Shown here in pieces: positions 6,789 through 14,874 of a stretch of DNA of 15,332 bases. The stretch covers positions 1-15,332 of the forward strand of contig JAOZVT010000258.1 in assembly GCA_025869455.1 (NCBI GenBank), read 5' to 3'. Every line of letters starts with the position of its first letter. Positions within the stretch are counted from its first letter, which is position 1. The notes beneath the pieces were generated by a model. The model was not told the origin of the DNA, searched no databases, and saw nothing but the letters and a program-made list of their open reading frames with translations. The DNA is from Prosthecobacter sp. GTDB taxonomy: Bacteria > Verrucomicrobiota > Verrucomicrobiia > Verrucomicrobiales > Verrucomicrobiaceae. The position numbers and the translations under genes were made by a program.

Positions 6789-7757
6789 ATGAATTTCTGG
6801 AAGCTGATCATCGCCCATTTCGTCATCGTTTGCCTCATTGGTTGTACCTCCACCGCTAGGATGACGGCACTGGACCGTTCCTTGGTGAATAAGAAAATCA
6901 CCCGTACAGTATCGGGTGGGGCCGTGATCGATATGGATGGGAACTTCCTGCTGAACCCCACTGCCGCCATCGAGACCTTTCACACCATCGCGGAAAAGGA
7001 GATGGCGGGCCGCCCCTACCGCTACACCTACGCCATCGACAAAAAGCAGAGCTCGCGCCGTGTCTATGAGCCTGGCTCCAGCGGGGGTGATTATTACACT
7101 CCCGTCTATCTACCGCCATCCTCTGGCGGTGGTGGGGAGGCAGCCATCATCCTGGGCTCCATCGCCCTCATCATCCTGATCGCCAAGCTCGCTACGAACA
7201 GTAAAAAAGAGAAGTCCACTCCAACATCACCCGCACCTGCCACAGCGACCACCAGTCCCTCTGTGGTAACGCAGAAACCCGCCTTCCGGGAGGAAACGGT
7301 AACCACCCGCATCCTCCGTGTCTCTGGCACGGCAGAACCAGTCGCCCCCGTCACGCTGGACCACAGTCGCCTCGTTGAAGTACTGGTGCCTGAGAATGCC
7401 CCCACCGTGGGCCGACTGAAGCCCGCTGTCGCTAGCGCCATCGCGGACCAAGTCCGCCAGAGCTTTGAAACACTTGGCTGCCCCACCACCGTCGGCAGCA
7501 AGCCCGCACAGCAGGGCTACCGCGTTAGCACCTCCGTCCTTCGTTCCCAGGGCACCGGCCTTACCTACTCCGCCATCACGCTGGAAATCACACTCACCGA
7601 TGAGCGCACGAACCGGGAACTCGCCCGCTGGCTCGTCCAGGCTTCAGAAAAGCCTTTCGATCTCAAATCCCAAAACGAACGCCTTTACGGCCCCGGCATC
7701 GCTACTGGCATTCTCCAAAAACCACTGGCAACTCAGCTTTCACGCTATCTACGCTAA
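6789..7757 (+). CDS. Lipoprotein of unknown function
   Basis: A 322-residue protein with a lipoprotein signal: a positively charged start, hydrophobic core 6-17, and a lipobox LIGC with Cys19 as the lipidation site. Residues 20-110 are polar and include a short Gly/Ser/Tyr/Pro-rich stretch (SSGGDYYTPVYLPPSSGGGG, 97-116). A second hydrophobic segment, AAIILGSIALIILIAKLA (118-135), could span a membrane. It is followed by a Lys/Ser/Thr/Ala/Pro linker (138-162) and a globular C-terminal domain (~168-322) with alternating beta and helix character. I recognise no family. It has its own 116-bp upstream gap, no clear Shine-Dalgarno sequence, and ends at a hairpin terminator shared with katG. The lipobox plus a second hydrophobic span is unusual for a simple outer-membrane lipoprotein. 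Confidence 0.78.
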   Translation: MNFWKLIIAHFVIVCLIGCTSTARMTALDRSLVNKKITRTVSGGAVIDMDGNFLLNPTAAIETFHTIAEKEMAGRPYRYTYAIDKKQSSRRVYEPGSSGGDYYTPVYLPPSSGGGGEAAIILGSIALIILIAKLATNSKKEKSTPTSPAPATATTSPSVVTQKPAFREETVTTRILRVSGTAEPVAPVTLDHSRLVEVLVPENAPTVGRLKPAVASAIADQVRQSFETLGCPTTVGSKPAQQGYRVSTSVLRSQGTGLTYSAITLEITLTDERTNRELARWLVQASEKPFDLKSQNERLYGPGIATGILQKPLATQLSRYLR

Positions 7758-7766
7758 ACAAAAAAA

Positions 7767-7791
7767 CCCATCCCGGATTGACCGGGATGGG
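7767..7791. terminator. Bidirectional rho-independent terminator
   Basis: A perfect 10-bp stem, CCCATCCCGG (7767-7776) with CCGGGATGGG (7782-7791), has a 5-nt ATTGA loop. It lies in the 54-bp gap between two convergent genes. On the minus strand the hairpin is followed by six T, a good terminator for katG; on the plus strand the following CTTTACCTTT is weaker but should serve the lipoprotein gene. Confidence 0.88.
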
Positions 7792-7811
7792 CTTTACCTT
7801 TCAGCCAGGAA

Positions 7812-10127
7812 TCACATCTTCAGATCAAAGCGATCTAAGTTCATGACCTTGGTCCAGGCAGCGACAAAGTCGGTGACAAACTTCGGTTCGGCTTCGGCGC
7901 TGGCATAGACTTCGGAAATGGCACGAAGCTGAGAATTCGAACCAAACACGAGATCCACGGACGTGGCGGTCCACTTCAGGTCACCCGTTTCCTGATCGCG
8001 GCCTTCATAAAAATGCTCACACATGGCGGATTTTTTCCAGTCTGTCCCCATGGCTAGCAGGTTTACAAAGAAGTCGTTCGTCAGGGCTTCGCGGCGCTTG
8101 GTCAGCACGCCCAGATCTGGGTGGCCAACATTGGTGCCGAGGACACGCATGCCACCGACGAGAACCGCCATTTCGGGAGCGGAGAGCTTCAGCAACTGGG
8201 CGCGATCCACAAGATTTTCGGGTGCGGGGCGGTCGAGTTCATGACCCAGGAAGTTGCGGAAACCGTCGGACTTGGGCTCAAGCACGGCAAAGGATTCCAC
8301 GTCCGTCATTTCCTGCGTTGCGTCTTCGCGGCCAGGAGAGAATGGCACGGTAACGTCGTGACCAGCTTTCTTCGCAGCGGCCTCAACGGCGGCGCTGCCC
8401 CCGAGTACGATGAGATCAGCCAAGGAGACCTTCTTGTTGCCAGACTGCGCGCTATTGAACTCTTTCTGAATCTTTTCGAGCTTTTCCAAGACCTTAGCCA
8501 GCTGCTCCGGCTGATTGACTTCCCAATCCTTCTGAGGAGCCAAGCGAATGCGCCCACCATTAGCACCACCACGCTTGTCGCTGCCACGGAAGGTGGAGGC
8601 GGAAGCCCAGGCTGTGGAGACGAGCTGCGGGATCGTGAGGCCGGAATCGAGGATTTTACCTTTGAGTTGGGCGATGTCTTGATCACCAATCAATTCATGG
8701 TCCACCGAGGGAATGGGATCTTGCCAAAGCAGTTTCTCTTTGGGAACCAAGGGGCCTAGATAGCGCTCAGCAGGACCCATGTCACGGTGAGTGAGTTTGA
8801 ACCAAGCCTTGGCGAAGGCCTCGGCAAACTGATCGGGGTTCTCCAGGAAGCGTTTGGAGATCTTGTTGTAGGCAGGATCTTCCCGAAGGGCGATGTCCGT
8901 GGTGAACATGATGGGTACGTGGCGTTTGGTGGCATCATGGGCATCTGGTACCATATCTTTGCCCGCACCGCCTTTGGGTATCCACTGTGTCGCTCCAGCT
9001 GGGCTCTTGGTTTTTTCCCATTCAAAGGCGAATAGGTTGGTGAAGTAACCATGGGACCAAGCTGCCGGGGTGGGCGTCCAGGCACCTTCCAGACCGCTGG
9101 TGATGGTGTCTTCAGCATTGCCTTTGCCATGGCTGTTTTTCCAGCCGAGTCCCTGCTCCTCAAGAGGCGCACCTTCCGGTTCCGGACCGACGTTGCCTTC
9201 CGGCTTGGCTGCCCCATGCGCCTTCCCAAAGGTGTGACCACCAGCAATGAGAGCCACGGTTTCCTCGTCGTTCATGGCCATGTTGCCAAAGGTGGCGCGG
9301 ATGTCCTTGGCAGCGAGGAGTGGGTCAGGATTGCCGTTCGGGCCTTCCGGGTTCACGTAGATCAAGCCCATCTGAACGGCGGCCAGTGGCTTCTCCAGTT
9401 CTCGGTCGCCGCTGTAGCGTTTGTCACCCAGCCATTTGCTTTCAGGACCCCAGTAAATGTCCTCCTGCGGTTCCCAGACATCCTCGCGCCCGCCGCCGAA
9501 GCCGAAGGTTTTGAATCCCATGGTCTCTAGGGCCACATTGCCAGTGAGCACCATCAGGTCTGCCCAGGAGATCTTGTTCCCGTATTTCTGTTTGATGGGC
9601 CAAAGAAGACGACGCGCTTTGTCGAGGTTGGCATTGTCAGGCCAGCTATTGAGCGGGGCAAAACGCTGAGTACCATAGCCTGCGCCCCCGCGACCATCGC
9701 TAAGACGATAAGTGCCTGCACTGTGCCAAGCCATGCGGATGAAAAACGGTCCATAGTTGCCATAGTCCGCTGGCCACCACTTTTGCGAGGTGGTCATCAA
9801 AACCTTGAGATCTTTCCGCAGGGCTTCCAGGTCGAGCTTTTGGAACTCTTTGGCGTAGTTGAACTCGGCACCCATCGGATTTCCCTTCGGCGAGTTCTGG
9901 TGGAGGATCTTGAGGTTCAACTGCTCTGGCCACCAGTCGCTATTGGTCATCGCACCGGCTGCCGTGTGTCTCATGGGGCCAGCAGGCGTGCCCATCACAG
10001 GGCATTTGCTGATGTCATCCGCAGACTTCGGTGACTCGGACGGGGCTGAGTTTTCCTGAGCTGAAGCCATTACGACCGGAGCTAGCATCAGAGAGGCTAG
10101 CAAGACCCTAAACTTTGGTATTTTCAT
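7812..10127 (-). CDS. katG: Catalase-peroxidase with signal peptide
   Basis: Bifunctional haem enzyme that dismutates hydrogen peroxide and oxidises peroxidatic donors. At 771 residues it has the normal two-domain KatG layout plus an N-terminal extension. The first ~23 residues (basic start, hydrophobic LLASLMLAPVVM, then ASA-QE) form a Sec signal peptide, so export to the periplasm is predicted. Active-site residues are all visible: distal Arg131, Trp134 and His135 (RMAWHSAGTYR); the Trp134-Tyr257-Met283 adduct residues (LIYVNPEGP; GNMAMND); proximal His298 (GGHTFGKAHG), Trp350 and Asp411; and the mobile Arg448 in THRDMGP. These were placed by reference to the known Mycobacterium KatG residues. 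The C-terminal domain is intact to VMNLDRFDLKM. It is divergent from an OxyR-type regulator across 112 bp, the classical arrangement for peroxide induction. ATG 10127 is required to give the signal peptide. Confidence 0.97.
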   Translation of the reverse strand: MKIPKFRVLLASLMLAPVVMASAQENSAPSESPKSADDISKCPVMGTPAGPMRHTAAGAMTNSDWWPEQLNLKILHQNSPKGNPMGAEFNYAKEFQKLDLEALRKDLKVLMTTSQKWWPADYGNYGPFFIRMAWHSAGTYRLSDGRGGAGYGTQRFAPLNSWPDNANLDKARRLLWPIKQKYGNKISWADLMVLTGNVALETMGFKTFGFGGGREDVWEPQEDIYWGPESKWLGDKRYSGDRELEKPLAAVQMGLIYVNPEGPNGNPDPLLAAKDIRATFGNMAMNDEETVALIAGGHTFGKAHGAAKPEGNVGPEPEGAPLEEQGLGWKNSHGKGNAEDTITSGLEGAWTPTPAAWSHGYFTNLFAFEWEKTKSPAGATQWIPKGGAGKDMVPDAHDATKRHVPIMFTTDIALREDPAYNKISKRFLENPDQFAEAFAKAWFKLTHRDMGPAERYLGPLVPKEKLLWQDPIPSVDHELIGDQDIAQLKGKILDSGLTIPQLVSTAWASASTFRGSDKRGGANGGRIRLAPQKDWEVNQPEQLAKVLEKLEKIQKEFNSAQSGNKKVSLADLIVLGGSAAVEAAAKKAGHDVTVPFSPGREDATQEMTDVESFAVLEPKSDGFRNFLGHELDRPAPENLVDRAQLLKLSAPEMAVLVGGMRVLGTNVGHPDLGVLTKRREALTNDFFVNLLAMGTDWKKSAMCEHFYEGRDQETGDLKWTATSVDLVFGSNSQLRAISEVYASAEAEPKFVTDFVAAWTKVMNLDRFDLKM

Positions 10128-10239
10128 AGCAGTATGGTTGGTTGAAAATGGGCCGGCATAGACTGATCAGCCCAGATATAGTCCATTATTACCATTCCCA
10201 ATCCATGCTTCCAATGCATTGTAGGAATCCCTGCGATGC
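10128..10239. promoter_or_regulatory. Divergent katG/oxyR control region
   Basis: This 112-bp intergenic region must contain both promoters and probably the OxyR-binding sites. It holds a perfect 10-bp palindrome CAATGCATTG (10212-10221). A related imperfect inverted repeat, GCGATGC with GCATTGC, overlaps the oxyR start. Two ATAG half-site-like tetramers at 10158 and 10178 are 20 bp apart, but they lack matching CTAT partners, so the classical four-tetramer OxyR site is not present. The exact operator is therefore unassigned. Confidence 0.5.
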
Positions 10240-11184
10240 ATGAAACGCATTGCAAACTTCTCCATGAAAAATGAACTGGACTTTCAATCGCTGGAGCAAT
10301 TCATCGTTCTGGCACGCGCCAAGAACTTCACACGCGCCGCTGCGGAGCTGAACCTTTCCCAATCCGCCCTGAGCCGGGCCATTCAAAAACTGGAGGATCA
10401 ACTTGGCCAACCGCTCTTTGAACGCAAGCCTCGTGAGGTGGTGCTGACTGATCTTGGCGAGCTCCTGCTCGAACGCGCCAAGAAGATCCTGAAACTCGTC
10501 GAGGATACCTTTTCCGAGCTGTCTGAAGCTGGCCGCCGTGGCCGCGTCCGCCTTGGGGCCATTCCGACGATCGCTCCCTATTTTCTTCCCAGTCTGCTAG
10601 GTAGCTTCGCCCCCAAATACCCAGACATCTCAATAATCGTGCAGGAAGACACGACCGAAACGCTCATCAAAAACTGCAATCATGGTGATATAGACTTAGC
10701 AATTGTCGCCTTACCCATCATCGCCAAACAGCTCGAGATCGAGCCCCTATTCAGTGAGGAACTGCTCCTCGTTCTCCCCACCGGCCACCCACTGGCAAAA
10801 GAGGAAACCATCATGGTCAAGGCCGTGGACGGATACCCTTTTGTCATGCTGAACGAAGCGCACTGCCTAGCGGAGAACATCGCCTCTTTTTGTCGGCAGC
10901 AATCCGTGCAACCAGTCACCATTGAGCGCACAAGCCAGCTAACGACCGTGCAGGAACTCGTCGCCCTGGACCATGGCGTGTCGATCGTTCCTGAAATGGC
11001 ACGGCGGCTGGACCTCAGTAGCCAACGCGTTTATCGTTCATTCAGCGGTGAAAGGCCTCTCCGAACCGTGGCCATGATGTGGAATTCGGAACGCTACCAA
11101 AGCAAGGCCACCAAAACATTGATGGAGCACCTCCGCTTACAGACCTCCTGTCAGCCCAGCTGTTGGGAAAATGTGAGTGCATGA
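10240..11184 (+). CDS. oxyR: OxyR-type LysR-family peroxide regulator
   Basis: A 314-residue LysR-family regulator. The N-terminal winged helix-turn-helix covers about 14-75, with NFTRAAAELNLSQSALSRAI (29-48) as the DNA-binding core. The effector domain carries Cys209 and Cys218 in HCLAENIASFC, with the same residue spacing (9) and the same H-C-L context as the redox pair Cys199/Cys208 of E. coli OxyR. It should therefore sense hydrogen peroxide through a disulfide and activate katG, its divergent neighbour. Two start codons are possible, ATG 10240 and ATG 10264 (Met9); the longer is given, but the shorter places the start nearer the usual LysR N-terminus, and neither has a strong ribosome-binding site. 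Additional cysteines near the C-terminus (SCQPSC, 305-310) lie outside the known redox centre. Confidence 0.9.
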   Translation: MKRIANFSMKNELDFQSLEQFIVLARAKNFTRAAAELNLSQSALSRAIQKLEDQLGQPLFERKPREVVLTDLGELLLERAKKILKLVEDTFSELSEAGRRGRVRLGAIPTIAPYFLPSLLGSFAPKYPDISIIVQEDTTETLIKNCNHGDIDLAIVALPIIAKQLEIEPLFSEELLLVLPTGHPLAKEETIMVKAVDGYPFVMLNEAHCLAENIASFCRQQSVQPVTIERTSQLTTVQELVALDHGVSIVPEMARRLDLSSQRVYRSFSGERPLRTVAMMWNSERYQSKATKTLMEHLRLQTSCQPSCWENVSA

Positions 11185-11358
11185 GGCTGGCACGCGCAGG
11201 CCCATCATCATTTTGCCAAACCTTTTGTGGGGGGCTCATCAACATCCCCTTTCGGCATCGATACCTTCGAGACCATTGAGCCGCCCTGTCAGGACTCGCA
11301 CCAAACAACGAAACCCGCATTTTATAAAATATTAGTGCATCGTCCTAGGTTATTGGCC

Positions 11359-11371
11359 ATAGTGACACTAT
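11359..11371. promoter_or_regulatory. Inverted repeat ATAGTG-A-CACTAT
   Basis: A perfect 6-bp inverted repeat with a 1-bp centre lies 71 bp before the FG-GAP gene start, in the 257-bp gap after oxyR. It is a plausible operator for the downstream gene. An AT-rich stretch, TTTTATAAAATATTA, lies about 25 bp before it. No protein is assigned to the site. Confidence 0.3.
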
Positions 11372-11441
11372 TGTAACTCACTAACAATCGACATTTCAAG
11401 CTAACTGTTTAAATGAAATTACCCAACATTGGGAAGATGCA

Positions 11442-14400
11442 ATGAGAACTATATCTAACATCATTCTGGTCGCAGGCCTTATGTCCTGCTTTATCCAATC
11501 CCTCGTAGCTGATGAGCCGCCTGCTCATCAACTTCAGAAACAGAAGTCTGCCCAAGACGCGATGAATCCCGAAGACTGGGCAGGCATCCGCTCGGCCTTC
11601 GAAAAAGCTCAACATGAAATCCAGCCAGACACTACCAACCACGGCCAGTGGCTCGCCTTTAATTCCGGACAAAAATGGCGCACTCGATTCACTGGAAGGC
11701 ATTTCCTGGTAACCCCACGACACGAAGCTGAGAATCAAGCAACTTGGTCCTGGGGGCTTGCGCTCAAGAGCTACGGCTACGGTCAACATCAAAGCACACT
11801 CAGCCAGCCTCAAGCCATTGAAGCGGGTTCAAAACAGAACAACAGATTTGTATATCAACATGATGAGACCATCTCCGAATGGTTCATCAACGATAATAGA
11901 GGTGTGGAACATGGCTTCGTCCTCAATCAACGTCCTGCACAAGGCAGTGTGTCTCATTCATTGACCCTCACCCTGGAGGTTCTAGGAGGACTGGAGCCGC
12001 AAATCTCGCCCGATGGTCGGGACATCGACTTTATAAATGAGTCTAACAATAAGGTTGTTGCTTATCACGGGCTGAAAGTTTGGGATAAGCACGGCCAGCC
12101 ATTAGCTTCACGCTTTCTGCCCAGCAAGAGGGCCACACTCACCTTAGAGATTGATGATCAAGAAGCTGCTTATCCGATCACTATTGATCCGATCGCCACC
12201 TTACCTCTCATTCAATCAGCCAACAACGAATCCACTGATCGTTTCGGGGCGGCGATTGCAGTCTCAGGAAACACCGTGGTCGTAGGCGCTATGGGTGAGG
12301 ATGGCAGTGGAAGTGGTGTCAATCCTACTGATAATAATAACCTCACAGACTCAGGAGCAGCTTATGTATTTATTAAAAACCCAGGCGGGACCTGGACTCA
12401 GCAAGCTTATCTGAAAGCCCATGTCCCGGGCGCAAGCGATGCATTCGGGTGGTCAGTCGCCATCTCTGGGGATACGATTGTCGTAGGAGCTCGCTATGAA
12501 AAAGGAAGTGGGACCGGCATCAACCCAACCCACAACGACAGTGCCTCTAACGCTGGAGCCGCCTACGTCTTTGTGCGCAGCGGTGGTGCCTGGAGTCAAC
12601 AAGCGTATCTGAAAGCCTCGAATACAGATTCATCAGACTGGTTCGGTCAATCCGTGGCGATTGATGGTGACACCATCATCGTCGGAGCGAGTGACGAAGA
12701 TGGGAGTGGAACAGGTGTTAACCCAACCTCTGATAATGCTACTACTGACAGCGGTGCTGCTTACGTTTTTGTGCGGAGCAGTAGCACCTGGAGTCAGCAA
12801 GCATACCTCAAAAGCGATAATCCTGATACTATCGCTCAATTTGGATGGTCTGTCGCCGTGCATCGAGACACGGTGGTCGTTGGAGAGATCCTCGGCTCAG
12901 AGGGATTGGATTATCAGTGTGGTAAAGTACATATTTTCACCCGATCAAGCGGAGTGTGGTCCAGCCAAGCTATGTTAATTGCCCCAAATCCAGACTATCT
13001 AGATCACTTTGGCTACTCAGTAGGGATTTATAATGATATCGTTATCGTGGGTTCTCGTTTTGAAGATGGTAGCGGTCATGGAATCGACCCAAGCTATGAT
13101 GATACCGTCACCAACTCCGGTGCCGCTTATGTTTTCAAACGCTCAAGTGGCAGTTGGAGTCTCGACGCTTACATTAAACCGCCTGGTACAAGCTTAGCAT
13201 ACGAAGAGGAATTTGGTTGCTCGGTGGCTATTCATCACAACACGATCCTTATTGGAGCGATTGGTGATGACAATGGCGGATACCGATCTGGCGCTGCTAA
13301 TATTTACCAGTATTTGGATGGTGAATGGGTTTACCGATCCTACTTGAAAAGTGGCACGATTTCCTACGATGAACGGTTTGGCTGGGGGCTAGCCATCTCA
13401 GAAACGATGGCCTTCGCAGGAACCTTTAACGGTGGAGTAGTCGAACCCTTTGAGTTTTTCTTCACCGACGAGCTTTACGGCAAGGCCTTCAATCCAGGCG
13501 GCGACTACTTCGGGTATTCTGTTTCCATCTCTGGCGATACGGCTGCTGTAGGAGCTATCTGGGAAGCAGGAAGCGGCACAGGTATCAATCCAAGCGACAA
13601 CAATACCAATCCACGCTCAGGGGCTGTGTATGTCTTTGTAAAAAAATACGGTATTTGGGAGCAGGAAGCTTATATTAAAGGTCCAAATTCAGAATTCGAA
13701 GACTACTTTGGCTGGTCGGTTTCTGTTTCAGCAGACACATTGGTCGTTGGCGCTCCATACGAAGACGGAAATGGCACTGGGATCAATCCTGCGGACTCAG
13801 GCTACTCATATAGTTCAGGGGCTGCGTATATTTTCAGCCGCAGTAATGGCGTGTGGAGCCAGGACGCCTATGTCAAAGCCTCCAATGCGGGAGAAGCCGA
13901 CGAGTTTGGGTTTTCCGTCACCACATCCGGTGACATCGTCGCCGTAGGAGCACCAGGGGAAGACGGCAGTGGCACAGGGATCAATCCTGCTAACAATAAT
14001 AGCGCCAATGAAGCAGGTGCTGTTTACGTTTTCGCCAAAAGTAGCGGAACTTGGTCGCAGCAAGCCTACATCAAAGCAGGCAATGCGACCGACACTGACG
14101 CCTTCGGGTATTCTGTCGGCTTATCTGGAGAAACGTTGATTGCCGGAGCGCCTTATGAAAGCGGAAGCGGAACTGGAGTCAATCCAACATCGAACACCAG
14201 CGCTCCAGCAGCAGGAGCTGCGTATATCTTCACGAGAAGCGGTGGCAGTTGGAGTCAACAAGCCTATCTTAAGGCATCTAACACAGACATTTGGGATACG
14301 TTTGGCTCATCTGTGAGCGTTGCTGGAAATATCGCCCTTGTGGGTGCCCCCGGTGAGAGCGGAAGTGGAAGTGGAGTCAACCCCGTTTCTAATAACAGCT

Positions 14401-14831
14401 TAGTCGGCTCTGGCGCTGCTTACATTTTCTCGCGCAGTGGCAGTTCCTGGAGCCATCAAGCCTATATCAAAGCTACTAACCCGGATGAATATGACTATTT
14501 TGGGCAAGCGGTCGCAGCTAGCGAAGATATGGTCATCATCGGCTCTGCTTATGAGGCTGGAAGCGGGGCTGGCGTCAATCCTGCCGACAATGATAGCGGG
14601 TATCAAACGGGCGCTGCTTATGTGTACCTGTTCCGTTCAAATGCCTGGAGCACTTATGCCTACCTTAAAGCGCCGAACTCCGGAGGAGCGGATCATTTTG
14701 GTTTCTCTGTCGGCCTGTCCAACGGTGTGGCAATCATCGGAGCTCCGTGGGAAGACGGCAACGGCAGTGGTATCAATCCAACATCAAACAACAGTGGGGA
14801 TGACGTAGGAGCTTTCTATCTCTTCTACTAA
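11442..14831 (+). CDS. Secreted FG-GAP repeat protein (14 blade units)
   Basis: An 1129-residue exported protein. Residues 1-23 form a Sec signal peptide (MRTISNIILVAGLMSCFIQS, then LVA-DE). Residues ~45-250 form an N-terminal domain ending AAYPITIDPI (242-251), a segment that commonly precedes FG-GAP propellers in large extracellular bacterial proteins. Residues 268-1129 are 14 tandem units, most 66 residues long, with consensus FGxSVxIxGDTxVVGAPxED, then GSGTGINP, then SGAAYVFxR, then WSQQAYLKASN. Unit starts are residues 268, 335, 401, 467, 523, 591, 646, 690, 756, 822, 888, 954, 1020 and 1086. The last unit lacks its final strand, which the lead-in LIQSANNESTDR (256-267) could supply, giving a ring-closing seam. 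Likely roles are surface adhesion or matrix binding, by analogy with integrin-type propellers; no catalytic motif or sorting tail was seen. GGGAAG at 11431-11436 is a fair ribosome-binding site. Confidence 0.9.
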   Translation: MRTISNIILVAGLMSCFIQSLVADEPPAHQLQKQKSAQDAMNPEDWAGIRSAFEKAQHEIQPDTTNHGQWLAFNSGQKWRTRFTGRHFLVTPRHEAENQATWSWGLALKSYGYGQHQSTLSQPQAIEAGSKQNNRFVYQHDETISEWFINDNRGVEHGFVLNQRPAQGSVSHSLTLTLEVLGGLEPQISPDGRDIDFINESNNKVVAYHGLKVWDKHGQPLASRFLPSKRATLTLEIDDQEAAYPITIDPIATLPLIQSANNESTDRFGAAIAVSGNTVVVGAMGEDGSGSGVNPTDNNNLTDSGAAYVFIKNPGGTWTQQAYLKAHVPGASDAFGWSVAISGDTIVVGARYEKGSGTGINPTHNDSASNAGAAYVFVRSGGAWSQQAYLKASNTDSSDWFGQSVAIDGDTIIVGASDEDGSGTGVNPTSDNATTDSGAAYVFVRSSSTWSQQAYLKSDNPDTIAQFGWSVAVHRDTVVVGEILGSEGLDYQCGKVHIFTRSSGVWSSQAMLIAPNPDYLDHFGYSVGIYNDIVIVGSRFEDGSGHGIDPSYDDTVTNSGAAYVFKRSSGSWSLDAYIKPPGTSLAYEEEFGCSVAIHHNTILIGAIGDDNGGYRSGAANIYQYLDGEWVYRSYLKSGTISYDERFGWGLAISETMAFAGTFNGGVVEPFEFFFTDELYGKAFNPGGDYFGYSVSISGDTAAVGAIWEAGSGTGINPSDNNTNPRSGAVYVFVKKYGIWEQEAYIKGPNSEFEDYFGWSVSVSADTLVVGAPYEDGNGTGINPADSGYSYSSGAAYIFSRSNGVWSQDAYVKASNAGEADEFGFSVTTSGDIVAVGAPGEDGSGTGINPANNNSANEAGAVYVFAKSSGTWSQQAYIKAGNATDTDAFGYSVGLSGETLIAGAPYESGSGTGVNPTSNTSAPAAGAAYIFTRSGGSWSQQAYLKASNTDIWDTFGSSVSVAGNIALVGAPGESGSGSGVNPVSNNSLVGSGAAYIFSRSGSSWSHQAYIKATNPDEYDYFGQAVAASEDMVIIGSAYEAGSGAGVNPADNDSGYQTGAAYVYLFRSNAWSTYAYLKAPNSGGADHFGFSVGLSNGVAIIGAPWEDGNGSGINPTSNNSGDDVGAFYLFY
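12243..14828 (+). repeat. Tandem ~198-bp coding repeats (FG-GAP units)
   Basis: Fourteen in-frame repeats encode the FG-GAP blades. Nine are exactly 198 bp, from units 2, 3 and 8-13 plus one of near-equal length (unit 1, 201 bp). Unit 5 is 204 bp, units 4 and 6 are about 165 bp, and units 7 and 14 are 132 bp. Similarity is clear at protein level. DNA identity between units is only partial, with many synonymous differences in the GSGTGINP segment, so the array is not freshly duplicated. Confidence 0.85.
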
Positions 14832-14846
14832 ACTCTAAACAACACG

Positions 14847-14874
14847 GATCAGCGGGCGAAATATCCCGCTGATC
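14847..14874 (+). terminator. Rho-independent terminator after FG-GAP gene
   Basis: A perfect 10-bp stem, GATCAGCGGG (14847-14856) with CCCGCTGATC (14865-14874), has an 8-nt loop. TCTTTAATTTTAAT follows. It begins 15 nt after the stop codon of the FG-GAP gene, so the gene is terminated alone. Confidence 0.85.

Noticed and set aside
8121..8759. 212-codon plus-strand open frame inside katG
   Set aside because: It is antisense to a fully conserved part of katG and is explained by codon bias of that gene.
10158..10181. Two ATAG tetramers as a classical OxyR site
   Set aside because: They are 20 bp apart rather than the 22 expected, and neither has a CTAT partner at the right distance.
12243..14828. 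Tandem repeats as a CRISPR array or satellite
   Set aside because: The period is about 198 bp, the frame is open throughout, and the units encode FG-GAP blades.
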